From Pseudomonas sp. Bout1 (GTDB lineage: Bacteria; Pseudomonadota; Gammaproteobacteria; Pseudomonadales; Pseudomonadaceae): DNA of 55,156 bases. How positions within the stretch are numbered: the first letter of the stretch is position 1; each line of letters opens with the position of its first letter. Where the stretch lies: positions 1-55,156 of the forward strand of contig NZ_JAVIWK010000002.1 of NCBI RefSeq assembly GCF_034314165.1, read 5' to 3'. The translations under genes were made by a program, and so were the position numbers. The notes beneath the pieces were generated by a model. That model saw only the letters and a list, made by a program, of their open reading frames with translations, ran no database searches and was not told the DNA's origin. This document shows positions 16,054 through 24,890 of this stretch, in pieces.

Positions 16054-16340
16054 ATGAAAAAATTAACGTTCACCCACGCGGGCCAGGTCATTCGCAATCC
16101 GTTTTTCTCGGCTTGCGGCCAGCACCAGGTTAATCCGATCGAAGCCTACGGCTTTGAAAGCGTCGAGACGGGTGGCGGCTTGACCTTGCCGATGGCCATC
16201 ACCTGTTGTTGACGGATAGCAGCGGTTGCTATGAGCCGGATCTAGAAGACTGGCCGCACGCTCTGGCCTTATTGAACACTGAGACTGGCGATGAGGTTTG
16301 CTGTGTTTTCGCTCGGGAATTGCTGAGGGTCATCGAGTAA
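16054..16340 (+). pseudogene. Small unknown gene with frameshift
   Basis: ATG 16054 follows GGAGGTGGT and opens KKLTFTHAGQVIRNPFFSAC, but the frame stops at about 16213. A second frame, overlapping it from about 16180, continues DGHHLLLTDSSGCYEPDLED to RELLRVIE and a stop at 16340. Joined by a single-base shift they give a protein of about 95 residues. It has probably been recently inactivated. Family unknown. Confidence 0.6.
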
Positions 16341-16408
16341 TTCCGCGTTTCCTATTGAAATCTGTTGTGTAACTGCCCTGCTACTTGCTCAGATTTCAAC
16401 GTAGATCG

Positions 16409-16427
16409 CCCGCTTCGGCGGGTTTTT
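16409..16427 (+). terminator. Rho-independent terminator
   Basis: CCCGC-TTCG-GCGGG is followed by TTTTT. It closes the small-gene operon. Confidence 0.85.
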
Positions 16428-16480
16428 CTGGTCTGGCTCGATGGGTTGCATGTGTTCCAGGGCGTGCCCCCTTCGAGGTA

Positions 16481-16890
16481 CGGCTGTCGTGAACCAAGCC
16501 CCGGCCAAGAGCGCGCCGGGTCTTGGTCCTACGGGCTTCCATCCTCACGCCTTCGCCCGTGAACGGGCTGCGCGCTCCGCTTGCAAAAGGGGACGTACTA
16601 CCAAAAACTCTATCGTACGATACATGGGAAAATCCCCCCGGTCCGCACCCGTGCGGGCACCGCACCGCTCAGCGATCAAGGTCAGTGCCAGGCTCAGGAA
16701 ATCACCCTGCGCTCGGGCAAACAGCCGCCACGATCCGTGGACAGCCGCACCGCTCGCTCTTGGCCTCTTGCGGGCCTCGCTCGCTCGATGATTTTGCGTG
16801 CGCTTCCCGGGGCGGCTCGATGTCTTCGACGACCAAAGGGGTGCCCCCCTTAGATCCGCAGACTTAATGCCTCCGGTCGCAAGCGACCTG
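16481..16890. repeat. 491-bp repeat, copy 2 (5' part, split by 282-bp insert)
   Basis: 16481-16584 matches 12825-12928 of copy 1, and 16867-16890 continues it (CTCCGGTCGCAAGCGACCTG). Between them is an unrelated insert of about 282 bp that starts AAAAGGGGACGT and ends near GACTTAATG. The rest of the repeat is missing after about 16890. Confidence 0.8.
16611..16622. promoter_or_regulatory. TATCGTACGATA palindrome, site 1
   Basis: A 12-bp perfect palindrome inside the insert of repeat copy 2. It recurs at 17847-17858 and 19151-19162. Confidence 0.45.
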
Positions 16891-16950
16891 CGCGCCGCCA
16901 CCAGGGCGACTTGCACAGGCCGGATCCGAAAGCCTGACAGACTGGGCTAA

Positions 16951-17760
16951 TCAGCCCTCCGTCACCGGCGCCGGTTTTGCCTCGGTGTCATCTTCGGCGG
17001 GATCAACTTCAACGAAGTCTTTCGAGTCGATGAATTTCACCTCGCATTCAACACACGCGAGTTTGCCGCTTAGCCCCGGCTTGCCCCACACATTTAGGCG
17101 GCAGCTCGGACACATATATTTGCGTTTGTTTTTGGGGTCATCCTTACTCGGTTCGGGCTGGATCAAACCGGCAGAAGTCAGCCCGGCGATGTCAATCGTT
17201 GGATCCTCCGGCGATGGGGTTCCCGGCTCGCCGTCTGGCCCATACATGACAAGGCTCATTGGTACACGTTTGGCTACGATGTCGATCCACGACAGCATTC
17301 GCCCCTGCGTAATCAGCTCTTTACATGTCACATCGAAGGGGCCGCCTTCGATTATGTAGTGCGTCATCTGCTGGCCATGCCGCTTCCCTCCGGGTTCGCC
17401 GGTATGGCTCGGCATCAGCCCCACGGATTCCATTTTGTCTGCCCATTCGGCGTTGTGATAGCCGCCGCGTGAGCGCTTTCCAAAGTGTGCTTGCCATTGA
17501 TGAACCTGTTCATGCACCAACGTCGATAGCGTCTGCTCAACACGTCGATGCGCGAAGTACGCCGGATTCAAAGCCAGCTCATCACTTTTCCCATCGCCGT
17601 TCCGGCGCAGGAAACGCGACTCCGAGTAATACCCGAACGTGTTGCTTTTGCGCTGCAACGTGAACAAGCAGCCCGGAAGCTGGCCAGCGAACAAAACCTC
17701 ATTGAAAAAGGCGTATGCCCCCGCGATTTCCTCGTACAACTCTTCACTCGGATTAATCAT
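16951..17760 (-). CDS. SprT-like zinc metalloprotease-fold protein
   Basis: This 269-residue protein has the SprT/SprT-like zinc peptidase plan. It includes ELYEEIAGAYAFFNEVLFAGQLPGC and LQRKSNTFGYYSESRF, then the active-site helix LSTLVHEQVHQWQ (HExxH), and a C-terminal zinc ribbon YMCPSCRLNVWGKPG...LACVECEV. In other organisms relatives of this fold degrade DNA-protein crosslinks; here it may act on proteins stuck to transferred DNA, which is inference. The start at 17760 follows AAAAGGACGG. Both recurring palindromes (17772 and 17845) lie just upstream. It sits next to stbABC, on the presumed leading side of oriT. Confidence 0.88.
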   Translation of the reverse strand: MINPSEELYEEIAGAYAFFNEVLFAGQLPGCLFTLQRKSNTFGYYSESRFLRRNGDGKSDELALNPAYFAHRRVEQTLSTLVHEQVHQWQAHFGKRSRGGYHNAEWADKMESVGLMPSHTGEPGGKRHGQQMTHYIIEGGPFDVTCKELITQGRMLSWIDIVAKRVPMSLVMYGPDGEPGTPSPEDPTIDIAGLTSAGLIQPEPSKDDPKNKRKYMCPSCRLNVWGKPGLSGKLACVECEVKFIDSKDFVEVDPAEDDTEAKPAPVTEG

Positions 17761-17771
17761 CAGCCGTCCTT

Positions 17772-17787
17772 TTCTCGCACGCGAGAA
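17772..17787. promoter_or_regulatory. Palindromic operator site 2
   Basis: TTCTCGCACGCGAGAA, directly upstream of the SprT-like start and overlapping the region where its promoter or ribosome site must lie. Confidence 0.7.
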
Positions 17788-17844
17788 TCGCCCCCTGGCC
17801 CGATCGACCAGCGGCCTAAAGTGGGGGGAAAACAAAGTTTCATC

Positions 17845-17860
17845 TGTATCGTACGATACA
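17845..17860. promoter_or_regulatory. TGTATCGTACGATACA palindrome, site 2
   Basis: A perfect 16-bp palindrome in the intergenic space upstream of the SprT-like gene and 30 bp downstream of the stbC end. It is the longest of the three copies of this motif and is the best operator candidate. Confidence 0.55.
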
Positions 17861-17871
17861 TGAGAAAGCCG

Positions 17872-17893
17872 AAAAAAGGGGGCGTACCCCCTT
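17872..17893 (-). terminator. Rho-independent terminator of stbABC
   Basis: On the minus strand AAGGGGG-TACG-CCCCCTT is followed by a T run, directly overlapping the stbC stop codon. Confidence 0.85.
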
Positions 17894-18287
17894 ACATACC
17901 CATCGCCAGACGAGCACCGACAAAACCGCCGCCGATGCCAGCGGCTAATGCCGTGACTACCGCAACCGCTGCCAGCACCCACAGACGCCGCTTCATCTGC
18001 TCAGCGGCCAGAATCATCGAGGAACCGCCACGGTTCAACTCGTTGCCGAGTTTCGCCGCAGCGGCGCGGGCTGCTTGCAGCAGCTCGCCTTGGCCACGCT
18101 CCAGCACCGATTCAAAGTTCATCTGCGTATGCAGCAAGGCTTTGCCCGCAGCATCGCTAACCGCTTGCTCGCAGTTAGCTCGCAGCTCGCCGCTTACTTC
18201 GTCCAGCTTGCGCACCAAGACGTCAATTTCTTCAAGCATCTGAACCGCCAGCGCTTCGCGCTGTGTAGTTGGGTCTTTGCTTGCCAT
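17892..18287 (-). CDS. stbC: StbC-like membrane protein
   Basis: This 131-residue protein is mainly helical (EEIDVLVRKLDEVSGELRANCEQ) with one C-terminal membrane segment, LWVLAAVAVVTALAAGIGGGFVGA. It is third in a minus-strand operon with stbA and stbB, next to oriT, the same order as R388 stbABC. StbC of R388 has no firmly known role. The eight-base gap to stbB implies translational coupling. The family assignment rests mostly on position and size. Confidence 0.7.
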   Translation of the reverse strand: MASKDPTTQREALAVQMLEEIDVLVRKLDEVSGELRANCEQAVSDAAGKALLHTQMNFESVLERGQGELLQAARAAAAKLGNELNRGGSSMILAAEQMKRRLWVLAAVAVVTALAAGIGGGFVGARLAMGM

Positions 18288-18294
18288 GGCTACC

Positions 18295-19014
18295 TCACTT
18301 CACCTTGCCGAATAGCACCCGATACACGTCATCGAGGTTTTGCCAGGCCGACTTCGCGAGGCGTTGAACGGACACCATGCGGACGGCGTGTTGCTTGTCG
18401 TCGTCATTCGACGCCGTGCGCAATTGCGAACGGTAATCCGTGGTGTCTTCTACGACTTCGGCAATGTTCTTTTTCAAAGCTCGAAGACGCTCGAACACTT
18501 CGTTCGAGAAGATCACCGCATCAGGTTTAAGCGTGAATTTTTTCTCTAGCGCGTGAAACCCGAACACGGCGCTGAACAACTCCGGCAGTTCGTCTGCTTC
18601 GTCGATGTCAACTTTGTTGAATACGACCAAGATCCGCTTTGCTGGGACGCCAAGGGCAGCCAACGTTTTCACCGTGTTGATGGTGTCGGCCTGTTGCTTC
18701 TTTTCGGCCACGGCTGGCACCAAGAAATAATCAAATTCCTCATGTGAACCTGCGAACTGGCCCATGTATTTCACGAAGTCTTCGACGTTCGAAGCTCCGA
18801 CATCGACTACCGCGTCGTCGATGGTCATCAGCCACGCTTGCAGCTCGCCAAACTGGCGACCTTTCAAACGCTCGATATCTGCTGTGTTGTCAGACGCGCC
18901 CGCGTTGATCGTCTCGATGGCGTACCGATGCGCTTTCATCCGTGGCGACAATAGCTGGTCTGAAACTGTGGTCTTGCCGGTGTTACCGCTGAAATTCATG
19001 ACTGCAACTTTCAT
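18295..19014 (-). CDS. stbB: StbB-like ParA-family ATPase
   Basis: This 239-residue P-loop protein begins MKVAVMNFSGNTGKTTVSDQLLSPRM, a deviant Walker A, and has AVVDVGASNVEDFVKYMGQF and FDYFLVPAVAEKKQQADTINTVKTLAALGVP, which I recognise as the R388 StbB pattern. In R388 it is needed for conjugation and counteracts StbA, balancing plasmid transfer against stable inheritance. It overlaps stbA by four bases (ATGA). Confidence 0.85.
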   Translation of the reverse strand: MKVAVMNFSGNTGKTTVSDQLLSPRMKAHRYAIETINAGASDNTADIERLKGRQFGELQAWLMTIDDAVVDVGASNVEDFVKYMGQFAGSHEEFDYFLVPAVAEKKQQADTINTVKTLAALGVPAKRILVVFNKVDIDEADELPELFSAVFGFHALEKKFTLKPDAVIFSNEVFERLRALKKNIAEVVEDTTDYRSQLRTASNDDDKQHAVRMVSVQRLAKSAWQNLDDVYRVLFGKVK

Positions 19015-19448
19015 GTGTTTCTCCGTGGTCGCTTGCCCGCATTTTCATACCGGGCCATTTCCGAGGCGTTCGCATCATCCCCAGGATTCATGATCTTGCT
19101 CAACTCACTCGGCCCTGGTGCCGCGTTCGTTGTTTCTGTATCTGGCTCTATATCGTACGATACAGAAGCGGGTTCAGTTTCTACCCGTGTCGCCTTCTGC
19201 TCATCGGCTGGCCGTGGTGCGTTTGGCTGTTTTCCTTCCTTGAGCGACTTCCTGTAGCGATACAGGTAGCTCTTGAATGTCTCCATGCTAATCTCAATTC
19301 CTTGAGCTTTGAGCACGTCCAAAATTGCCTGCCGTCTCACCCCAGCTTTTAGCTGGGCCTCGATTATTGGCATCACTTTGCGCGTCTGCGCTGCCTTGGT
19401 TTCTGGTTCAACTGCCTTGAGCGCAGCCTCTAGATCGACCTTTGCCAT
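19011..19448 (-). CDS. stbA: StbA-like DNA-binding segregation protein
   Basis: This 145-residue protein has an N-terminal DNA-binding region (VMPIIEAQLKAGVRRQAILDVLKAQGIEISMETFKSYLYRYRKSLKEG) and a disordered, charged C-terminal half. In R388 StbA binds 9-bp repeats upstream of its own gene, repressing it and positioning plasmid copies. Matching repeats TTGCACCCT with 2-bp spacers lie immediately upstream here. A copy of TATCGTACGATA falls inside its coding sequence (19151). Confidence 0.83.
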   Translation of the reverse strand: MAKVDLEAALKAVEPETKAAQTRKVMPIIEAQLKAGVRRQAILDVLKAQGIEISMETFKSYLYRYRKSLKEGKQPNAPRPADEQKATRVETEPASVSYDIEPDTETTNAAPGPSELSKIMNPGDDANASEMARYENAGKRPRRNT

Positions 19449-19450
19449 TA

Positions 19451-19569
19451 TTGCACCCTATTTGCACCCTTCCTACCTCTTTACTGCATTCTACTCGCCC
19501 CCTAAATGCAATCAAGTTAAACCTTTCTTGTAGTCATTCTGTAGTCTTCTTGCACCCTTCCTGTCCTCT
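19451..19569 (-). repeat. StbA-type 9-bp direct repeats (11-bp phase)
   Basis: TTGCACCCT occurs exactly at 19451, 19462 and 19550. All three fall on the same 11-bp register, and weaker copies (for example CTGCATTCT at 19484, TCGCCCCCT at 19495, TTGTAGTCA at 19528, CTGTAGTCT at 19539) fill intermediate steps. R388 has 9-bp stb repeats with 2-bp spacers, so this is the probable StbA-binding array and stb promoter region. Confidence 0.75.
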
Positions 19570-19871
19570 ACCTACTACGGCCTTCGGCCTAAGTCACTTT
19601 TACGCCCTTTTAAGAGCATGATTTTTGCTCCTTAACAGGATCAAAATATCAATACACAACACGCACCTCCCTTGCGGTAGGTCAGAGCCGCTAAGGGCGC
19701 GGCTTTCAAGCACATAGCACCTATGAGGTGCGATATACACTTGTATTACATTTATCAATTTTTCCCCAGCATTGTTTAGTGTTTTGCGTATTACAAGCGA
19801 TATACACTACCATGAGTGCGCTGAACCTTCGAAAAAACGGCTGTTTTCGGCACCATCCAAGAGGGGAAACC
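19570..19871. other. Probable oriT region
   Basis: The non-coding space between stbA and trwA, where R388-type plasmids keep oriT. It has hairpins GGCC-TTC-GGCC (19579) and AGCCGC...GCGGCT (19685). It also has GCACCT-ATG-AGGTGC (19717-19731), which is followed directly by GATATACACTTG. In R388 an equivalent hairpin precedes the nick, so a nick a few bases after 19735 is plausible. GCGATATACACT is repeated at 19730 and 19797, possible accessory-protein sites or -10 regions for trwA. The exact nick site is not known. Confidence 0.7.
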
Positions 19872-20258
19872 GTGGGAAAGACATTACCTATCCGACTCAA
19901 TGATGAGCAGGTCAAACGGCTCGAAGAAGGCGCGGCACTAGCCGGGTACAAGCACATATCGACCTACGTGCGCGCCCGCCTCTTTGACCAGGTGAAAGAA
20001 GAACGTTCGCAAGGTGGCGTCGATCAGTGGGCCACTCTTGAGCGGTTCGGCTTCCAGCTCGACAGCATCGAGCGACACCAAGCTTTGCAGCAAACACTGT
20101 TGGCGGTCGCGGTCTATCTACTGCGCAAAAGCCACACCCAAGGGACATTGAACGGACTGCGCGCCGAGCTGGCCACCCTCGGCGCAGCTCACGAAGTGAT
20201 CGATGCATTGCTGCCAGATCTAGCCCCCGACTTCGAACGTCTATCGGGTGACGACTGA
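19872..20258 (+). CDS. trwA: TrwA-like oriT accessory protein
   Basis: This is a relaxosome component that binds oriT, helps the relaxase and represses the operon. The N-terminus TLPIRLNDEQVKRLEEGAALAGYKHISTYVRARLFDQV is a ribbon-helix-helix domain as in R388 TrwA. The C-terminal half is helical and probably tetramerises. I prefer the GTG start at 19872 (GAGGGG five bases upstream), giving 128 residues, close to TrwA; an ATG at 19812 would add a basic tail. Its stop is directly followed by the trwB start. Confidence 0.85.
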   Translation: MGKTLPIRLNDEQVKRLEEGAALAGYKHISTYVRARLFDQVKEERSQGGVDQWATLERFGFQLDSIERHQALQQTLLAVAVYLLRKSHTQGTLNGLRAELATLGAAHEVIDALLPDLAPDFERLSGDD

Positions 20259-21812
20259 ATGCACAGACAAGAAATTGATAGCGCCACGATGGTGTCTGGT
20301 ATTGGCTTGCCGGTAGCTGGCTGGGCCGCAGGTGCCTATCTAGCCAACATGCCTTTCACTCCGTTTCCCGAAGGATTGAAAGCAACGTTCCACGAAACAA
20401 TGCACAACCCAATCATGGCCAGCACAACCGTTGCGTCTGCTGTTGTGGCCGGAGCATTGGTCTACTACCTCAACGAATATTGCGACGATGGCTTTCGCGG
20501 CGAGAAATTCATGCAGCACTTGCGCGGCACCCGCATGCGCAACTGGCACCATCTAAAATCCAAGGTCAAAAGTCGCAACGCAAAGACCAACCGGGAGCGG
20601 CACAAAAACGGGTTGGAAAAGATCGATCCGATCATGATAGGGCGTGTACCCATGCCTCTTCATCTGGAAGATCGGAACACGATGATTTGTGCGTCGATTG
20701 GTGCAGGTAAGTCCGTCACCATGGAAGGCATGATGGCGTCCTCGCTCAAGCGCGGCGATAAAATGGCTGTTGTAGATCCTAACGGCACGTTTTATTCGAA
20801 GTTCGGTTTCAAGGGCGACATCATTCTCAACCCCTTCGATACCCGATCGGCAGGCTGGACCCTTTTCAATGAACTCAAGGGTATCCACGACTTCGATCGG
20901 ATGGCCAAGTCCGTGATTCCTCCGCAAGTAGATCCCGGCGATGAGCAGTGGTGCGCTTACGCTCGCGACGTTCTGGCCGACACGATGCGCAAGCTGGTGG
21001 AGACCGGAAACCCGAATCAAGACACGTTGGTGAACATCCTTGTGCGTGAGGATGGCGACACTATTCGCGCTTTCCTGGCCAATACCGACTCGCAAGGGTA
21101 TTTCCGGGACAACGCCGAAAAGGCCGTGGCCAGCATCCAGTTCATGATGAACAAATACATCCGTCCGTTGCGGTTCATGAGCAAGGGCGACTTCTCGCTA
21201 CACAAGTGGGTACACGATCCCGACGCAGGGAACCTGTACATCACATGGCGGGAAGATATGCGCTCGACCATGCAGCCATTGGTTGCAATGTGGATCGACA
21301 CTATCTGCGCGACCATCCTCAGCTATGAGCCAATGACCGGCAAACGGCTGTGGCTCTACCTCGATGAGCTGCAATCGCTTGGCAAGCTGGAATCGTTCGT
21401 TTCTGCCGCGACTAAGGGTCGAAAGCATGGCCTGCGCATGGTTGGCAGCATTCAGGATTGGTCGCAGCTCAACACAAGCTATGGCGTTGAAGAGGCTAAA
21501 ACGCTGCTGTCCTGCTTCCGAAATTACGTCATTTTGGCGGCATCCAACGCTGAAACGGCGCTGATGGCTCAGAAGGTCCTTGGCCAGCAAGAGGTGAAGC
21601 GCATGCGCACTTCGCACAATGCCGGTAGTACAAATAGGGCGCAGGAAATCAAAAAGGAGTTTGTCGTTATGGATTCGGAGATTTCGAACCTCGACGACCT
21701 TGAGGCGTTTTTGTCATTCGGTGAAAGCTTCCCCATGTCTCGAATCAAGTTGCCGTACGTGAAACACAAGGAACGCAATGAGGCGATTGTGATCACGGGC
21801 CAAGTAGCATGA
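20259..21812 (+). CDS. trwB: TrwB/VirD4-type coupling protein
   Basis: This inner-membrane ATPase links the relaxosome to the secretion channel. It has 517 residues (R388 TrwB is of similar length). Two N-terminal hydrophobic segments (GLPVAGWAAGAYLANM and ASTTVASAVVAGALVYYL) anchor it. Walker A is CASIGAGKSVTMEGMM at about residue 147, and Walker B is RLWLYLDELQSLGKL, followed by the family segment AATKGRKHGLRMVGSIQDWSQL. It is fused by a TGAATG junction to trwA, and trwC begins 10 bp after it. Confidence 0.96.
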   Translation: MHRQEIDSATMVSGIGLPVAGWAAGAYLANMPFTPFPEGLKATFHETMHNPIMASTTVASAVVAGALVYYLNEYCDDGFRGEKFMQHLRGTRMRNWHHLKSKVKSRNAKTNRERHKNGLEKIDPIMIGRVPMPLHLEDRNTMICASIGAGKSVTMEGMMASSLKRGDKMAVVDPNGTFYSKFGFKGDIILNPFDTRSAGWTLFNELKGIHDFDRMAKSVIPPQVDPGDEQWCAYARDVLADTMRKLVETGNPNQDTLVNILVREDGDTIRAFLANTDSQGYFRDNAEKAVASIQFMMNKYIRPLRFMSKGDFSLHKWVHDPDAGNLYITWREDMRSTMQPLVAMWIDTICATILSYEPMTGKRLWLYLDELQSLGKLESFVSAATKGRKHGLRMVGSIQDWSQLNTSYGVEEAKTLLSCFRNYVILAASNAETALMAQKVLGQQEVKRMRTSHNAGSTNRAQEIKKEFVVMDSEISNLDDLEAFLSFGESFPMSRIKLPYVKHKERNEAIVITGQVA

Positions 21813-21822
21813 CGGGGGTTTA

Positions 21823-24807
21823 ATGCTCAATGTGACGCCAATCCGGGGCAACAATCAATATGCGGCTGCGCATTACTTTTCAGCCGCGGACGACTACTAC
21901 GCCAAGGAAAACTTGGGTGAATGGCAAGGTGAAGGCGCTGAACGCCTCGGCCTTGTCGGCCCCGTTGAACAGGCTGAATTGGCAAGGTTGTTGGACGGCA
22001 AGCTGCCGACCGGCGAAAAAATCCACTCCACCTTCAACGCTGAAACGAACATGCGGCGTATGGGGTTAGACCTGACCTTTTCCGCGCCTAAGTCTGTATC
22101 GATGCAGGCGCTCGTTGCCGGCGACAAAGAAGTCACAGCGGCACATGATCGGGCAGTCACCAAAGCGCTAAAGCACGTTGAACAACTTGCCCAGGCACGC
22201 CGGAAGGAAAAGGGGAAATTCCTGCGCGAACGCACGGGAAATATGGTGATCGGTAAGTTCCGGCATGAAATGAGCCGAGGCAAGGATCCGCAGCTACACA
22301 CGCATTCCGTTGTCATGAACATGACCCAACGCGCCGATGGCAAATGGCGTGCCCTCTTCAATGACGACATTTTCAAGGTACAACACGAAGTTGACGCCAT
22401 GTACAAAGGTCATCTTGCCCATGAGCTGCGCGAACTGGGGTATGAAATCCGGGTACTGGACGGTAAGGGTAACTTCGAGCTGAACCACATCTCACGCGAT
22501 CAGATCGAGGCGTTTTCGAGCCGGAGCAAGGTGATCGAGGAAGCGCTGGCCAAAGACGGTAAAACCCGAGCTGACGCGACCACCCTTGAAAAGCAGATCA
22601 TTTCATTGGCTACCCGGCCAAAGAAAGACGAACGCGATAAAGACCTTGTTAAACAATACTGGGTGACTAAAAGCCGTGAACTGGGGATCGAGTACGGCGC
22701 ACGTAGCCGCCTTGATGGCCGTGAATATGACGAATCCACTCCCGGTTCACCAGGAGCAATGCGCCCCGGCGAAATTCATGCTGAATCCGAGCTGCCTGAT
22801 GGAATAACGCCCGGTCAGGCCGTTGTTCAGTTCGCGATCAACCACCTAACAGAGCGTGAGCAGGTCGTATCGTCAAACGAGCTGCGCACCGTGGCAATGC
22901 GCCGCTCAGTAGGCCTTGCTGGCCCAAATGAAGTAGAGGCTGAAATCAACCGTCTTGTGAAGCAAGGCACACTGATTGAGTCAGCCCCGGCATTCAAAAT
23001 GGCGAAGGGCGATGCCGGTGAAGATTCGCCCGTGCTGTCACCTGCAGGATGGAAAAACCACTTACAGGAACTCAAGGGCTGGACTGATAAACAAGCTCAG
23101 CAGTACGTCGACACGGCAATCAAGCGCGGGTCATTGATTGAGGCGGACAAGCGATACACCACACAGAAGGGCTTGAAGCGTGAACAAGCGATCTTGGCCA
23201 TCGAGCGGACTGGACGTGGCCAGGTCACACCGATCATGCCACTTGAGGCGGTCCGGCAAGCACTTGAAGGTACGACCCTGACAACTGGCCAGCGGGAAGC
23301 CGTCGAAAGCATCGTCAGCACTACCAATCGATTCGTTGGTATCCAGGGCGATGCGGGTACAGGCAAAACTTACTCTGTTGATCGAGCTGTTCAGTTGCTT
23401 GATTCCGTAAATCAGGCTGTTGTGAACGGTAAGCCAGAAGGCGGCTTTCGTATCCTCGCCTTAGCACCGTATGGCAACCAAGTTGCAGCACTCAAAGGCG
23501 AAGGGCTTGACGCTCACACCTTGGCCAGCTTTTTCCACACCAAGGATAAGAAACTCGACGACAAAACCATCATCGTGCTCGATGAGGCTGGTGTATTAGG
23601 AGCGCGGCAAATGGAACAGCTCATGCGGCTCGTTGAAAAATCAGGCGCTCGGCTCGTTCAGTTGGGTGATACGAAACAAACCGAGGCTATCGAGGCGGGC
23701 AAACCATTTGCCCAGCTCCAGCAAGCCGGAATGCAAACAGCACGGATCAAGGAGATTCAGCGGCAGAAGGATCCAGAGTTGAAACGTGCTGTTGAGTACG
23801 CGGCAGATGGCAATACGGTCAAATCGGTTCAACACATTGCGCACGTCGAAGAATTGCGGTCAGCGGAAGCACGGCATAAGGCAATTGTTACCGACTACAT
23901 GAAGCTCACGCCTCCGGAAAGGGTTGGAGCGCTGATCGTGGCCGGTACGAACAAAGATCGTAAACAGATCAACGGAATGGCTCGTAAAGCGCTGGGATTT
24001 GAAGGCCATGGCCACAAATACGCGACGCTCAATCGCGTAGACATGACGCAGGCCGAGCGCCGATATGCTCCCAGCTTCCAGCCCGGCATGATCATCCAGC
24101 CCGAAAAAGACTACGAGAAGGCTGGTTTGGTACGCGGCGACACCTATACCGTCAAAGAAGCGCTTCCCGGTAATGTATTAGTGCTGTCTGCTCCGGACGG
24201 ATCCCGCTTGACGATCAACCCCCGCAAGGCAACGAAGCTCAGCGTTTACAAATCCGAAAAGCCTGAGCTGTCACCGGGCGACCTGATTCGCATCACCCGC
24301 AACAATCCGTCACTGGACATCACCAATGGCGACCGTATGCGCGTGACGGCTCTTGAGACTGGCTTTATTCACTTGGAATCGGTCAAGCAGCGGGACGGAA
24401 AGCCAGAGCGCGTGGTGAAGCTGGCCACCGACAAACCTTTGCACCTTGAACATGCATATGCGGCGACCGTTCACAGCGCCCAGGGCCTCACAAATGATCG
24501 GGTAATGGTTTCGATCAACACAGAGAGCCGTACCACATCCCTAAACCTGTTCTATGTCGCGATCAGTCGTGCGCGGCACGAAGCACGGATCTATGCGGAC
24601 AACATCAAAAAACTACCCGAAGCGATTTCCAAACGGTACGACAAAACCACTTCCCTGAGCTTGCAGCGCGAGCGCGAGGCCTTACGCAAGGAGCAGAACC
24701 GCGTTCGGTCAACAATGGTTGACGCAGCACTTAAACAGCGCGAACTGGAGCGCAAACAGAAAGCGCCACGGAACCAGCCGGGCGATGGTATCGGACGTGC
24801 AGGCTAA
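21823..24807 (+). CDS. trwC: TrwC-type relaxase-helicase (MOBF)
   Basis: This protein nicks oriT, stays covalently bound to the T-strand and unwinds it; it is then exported to start transfer. The relaxase domain begins MLNVTPIRGNNQYAAAHYF with catalytic tyrosines in DDYYAK and the three-histidine metal site in LHTHSVVMN near residue 165. The helicase part has Walker A IQGDAGTGKTYSV at about residue 507, the DEAG box in IIVLDEAGVLGARQ, and late motifs TVHSAQGLTNDRV and LFYVAISRARHEARIY. Its 994 residues fit the family (R388 TrwC 966). Confidence 0.96.
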   Translation: MLNVTPIRGNNQYAAAHYFSAADDYYAKENLGEWQGEGAERLGLVGPVEQAELARLLDGKLPTGEKIHSTFNAETNMRRMGLDLTFSAPKSVSMQALVAGDKEVTAAHDRAVTKALKHVEQLAQARRKEKGKFLRERTGNMVIGKFRHEMSRGKDPQLHTHSVVMNMTQRADGKWRALFNDDIFKVQHEVDAMYKGHLAHELRELGYEIRVLDGKGNFELNHISRDQIEAFSSRSKVIEEALAKDGKTRADATTLEKQIISLATRPKKDERDKDLVKQYWVTKSRELGIEYGARSRLDGREYDESTPGSPGAMRPGEIHAESELPDGITPGQAVVQFAINHLTEREQVVSSNELRTVAMRRSVGLAGPNEVEAEINRLVKQGTLIESAPAFKMAKGDAGEDSPVLSPAGWKNHLQELKGWTDKQAQQYVDTAIKRGSLIEADKRYTTQKGLKREQAILAIERTGRGQVTPIMPLEAVRQALEGTTLTTGQREAVESIVSTTNRFVGIQGDAGTGKTYSVDRAVQLLDSVNQAVVNGKPEGGFRILALAPYGNQVAALKGEGLDAHTLASFFHTKDKKLDDKTIIVLDEAGVLGARQMEQLMRLVEKSGARLVQLGDTKQTEAIEAGKPFAQLQQAGMQTARIKEIQRQKDPELKRAVEYAADGNTVKSVQHIAHVEELRSAEARHKAIVTDYMKLTPPERVGALIVAGTNKDRKQINGMARKALGFEGHGHKYATLNRVDMTQAERRYAPSFQPGMIIQPEKDYEKAGLVRGDTYTVKEALPGNVLVLSAPDGSRLTINPRKATKLSVYKSEKPELSPGDLIRITRNNPSLDITNGDRMRVTALETGFIHLESVKQRDGKPERVVKLATDKPLHLEHAYAATVHSAQGLTNDRVMVSINTESRTTSLNLFYVAISRARHEARIYADNIKKLPEAISKRYDKTTSLSLQREREALRKEQNRVRSTMVDAALKQRELERKQKAPRNQPGDGIGRAG

Positions 24808-24890
24808 TGCTGAATCGAACGCGACCGTTACCGGTTGCTTTCGGTTGCAGATAGCCATTACTTTACTATTTCAATTCAGGGAGTAATCAC

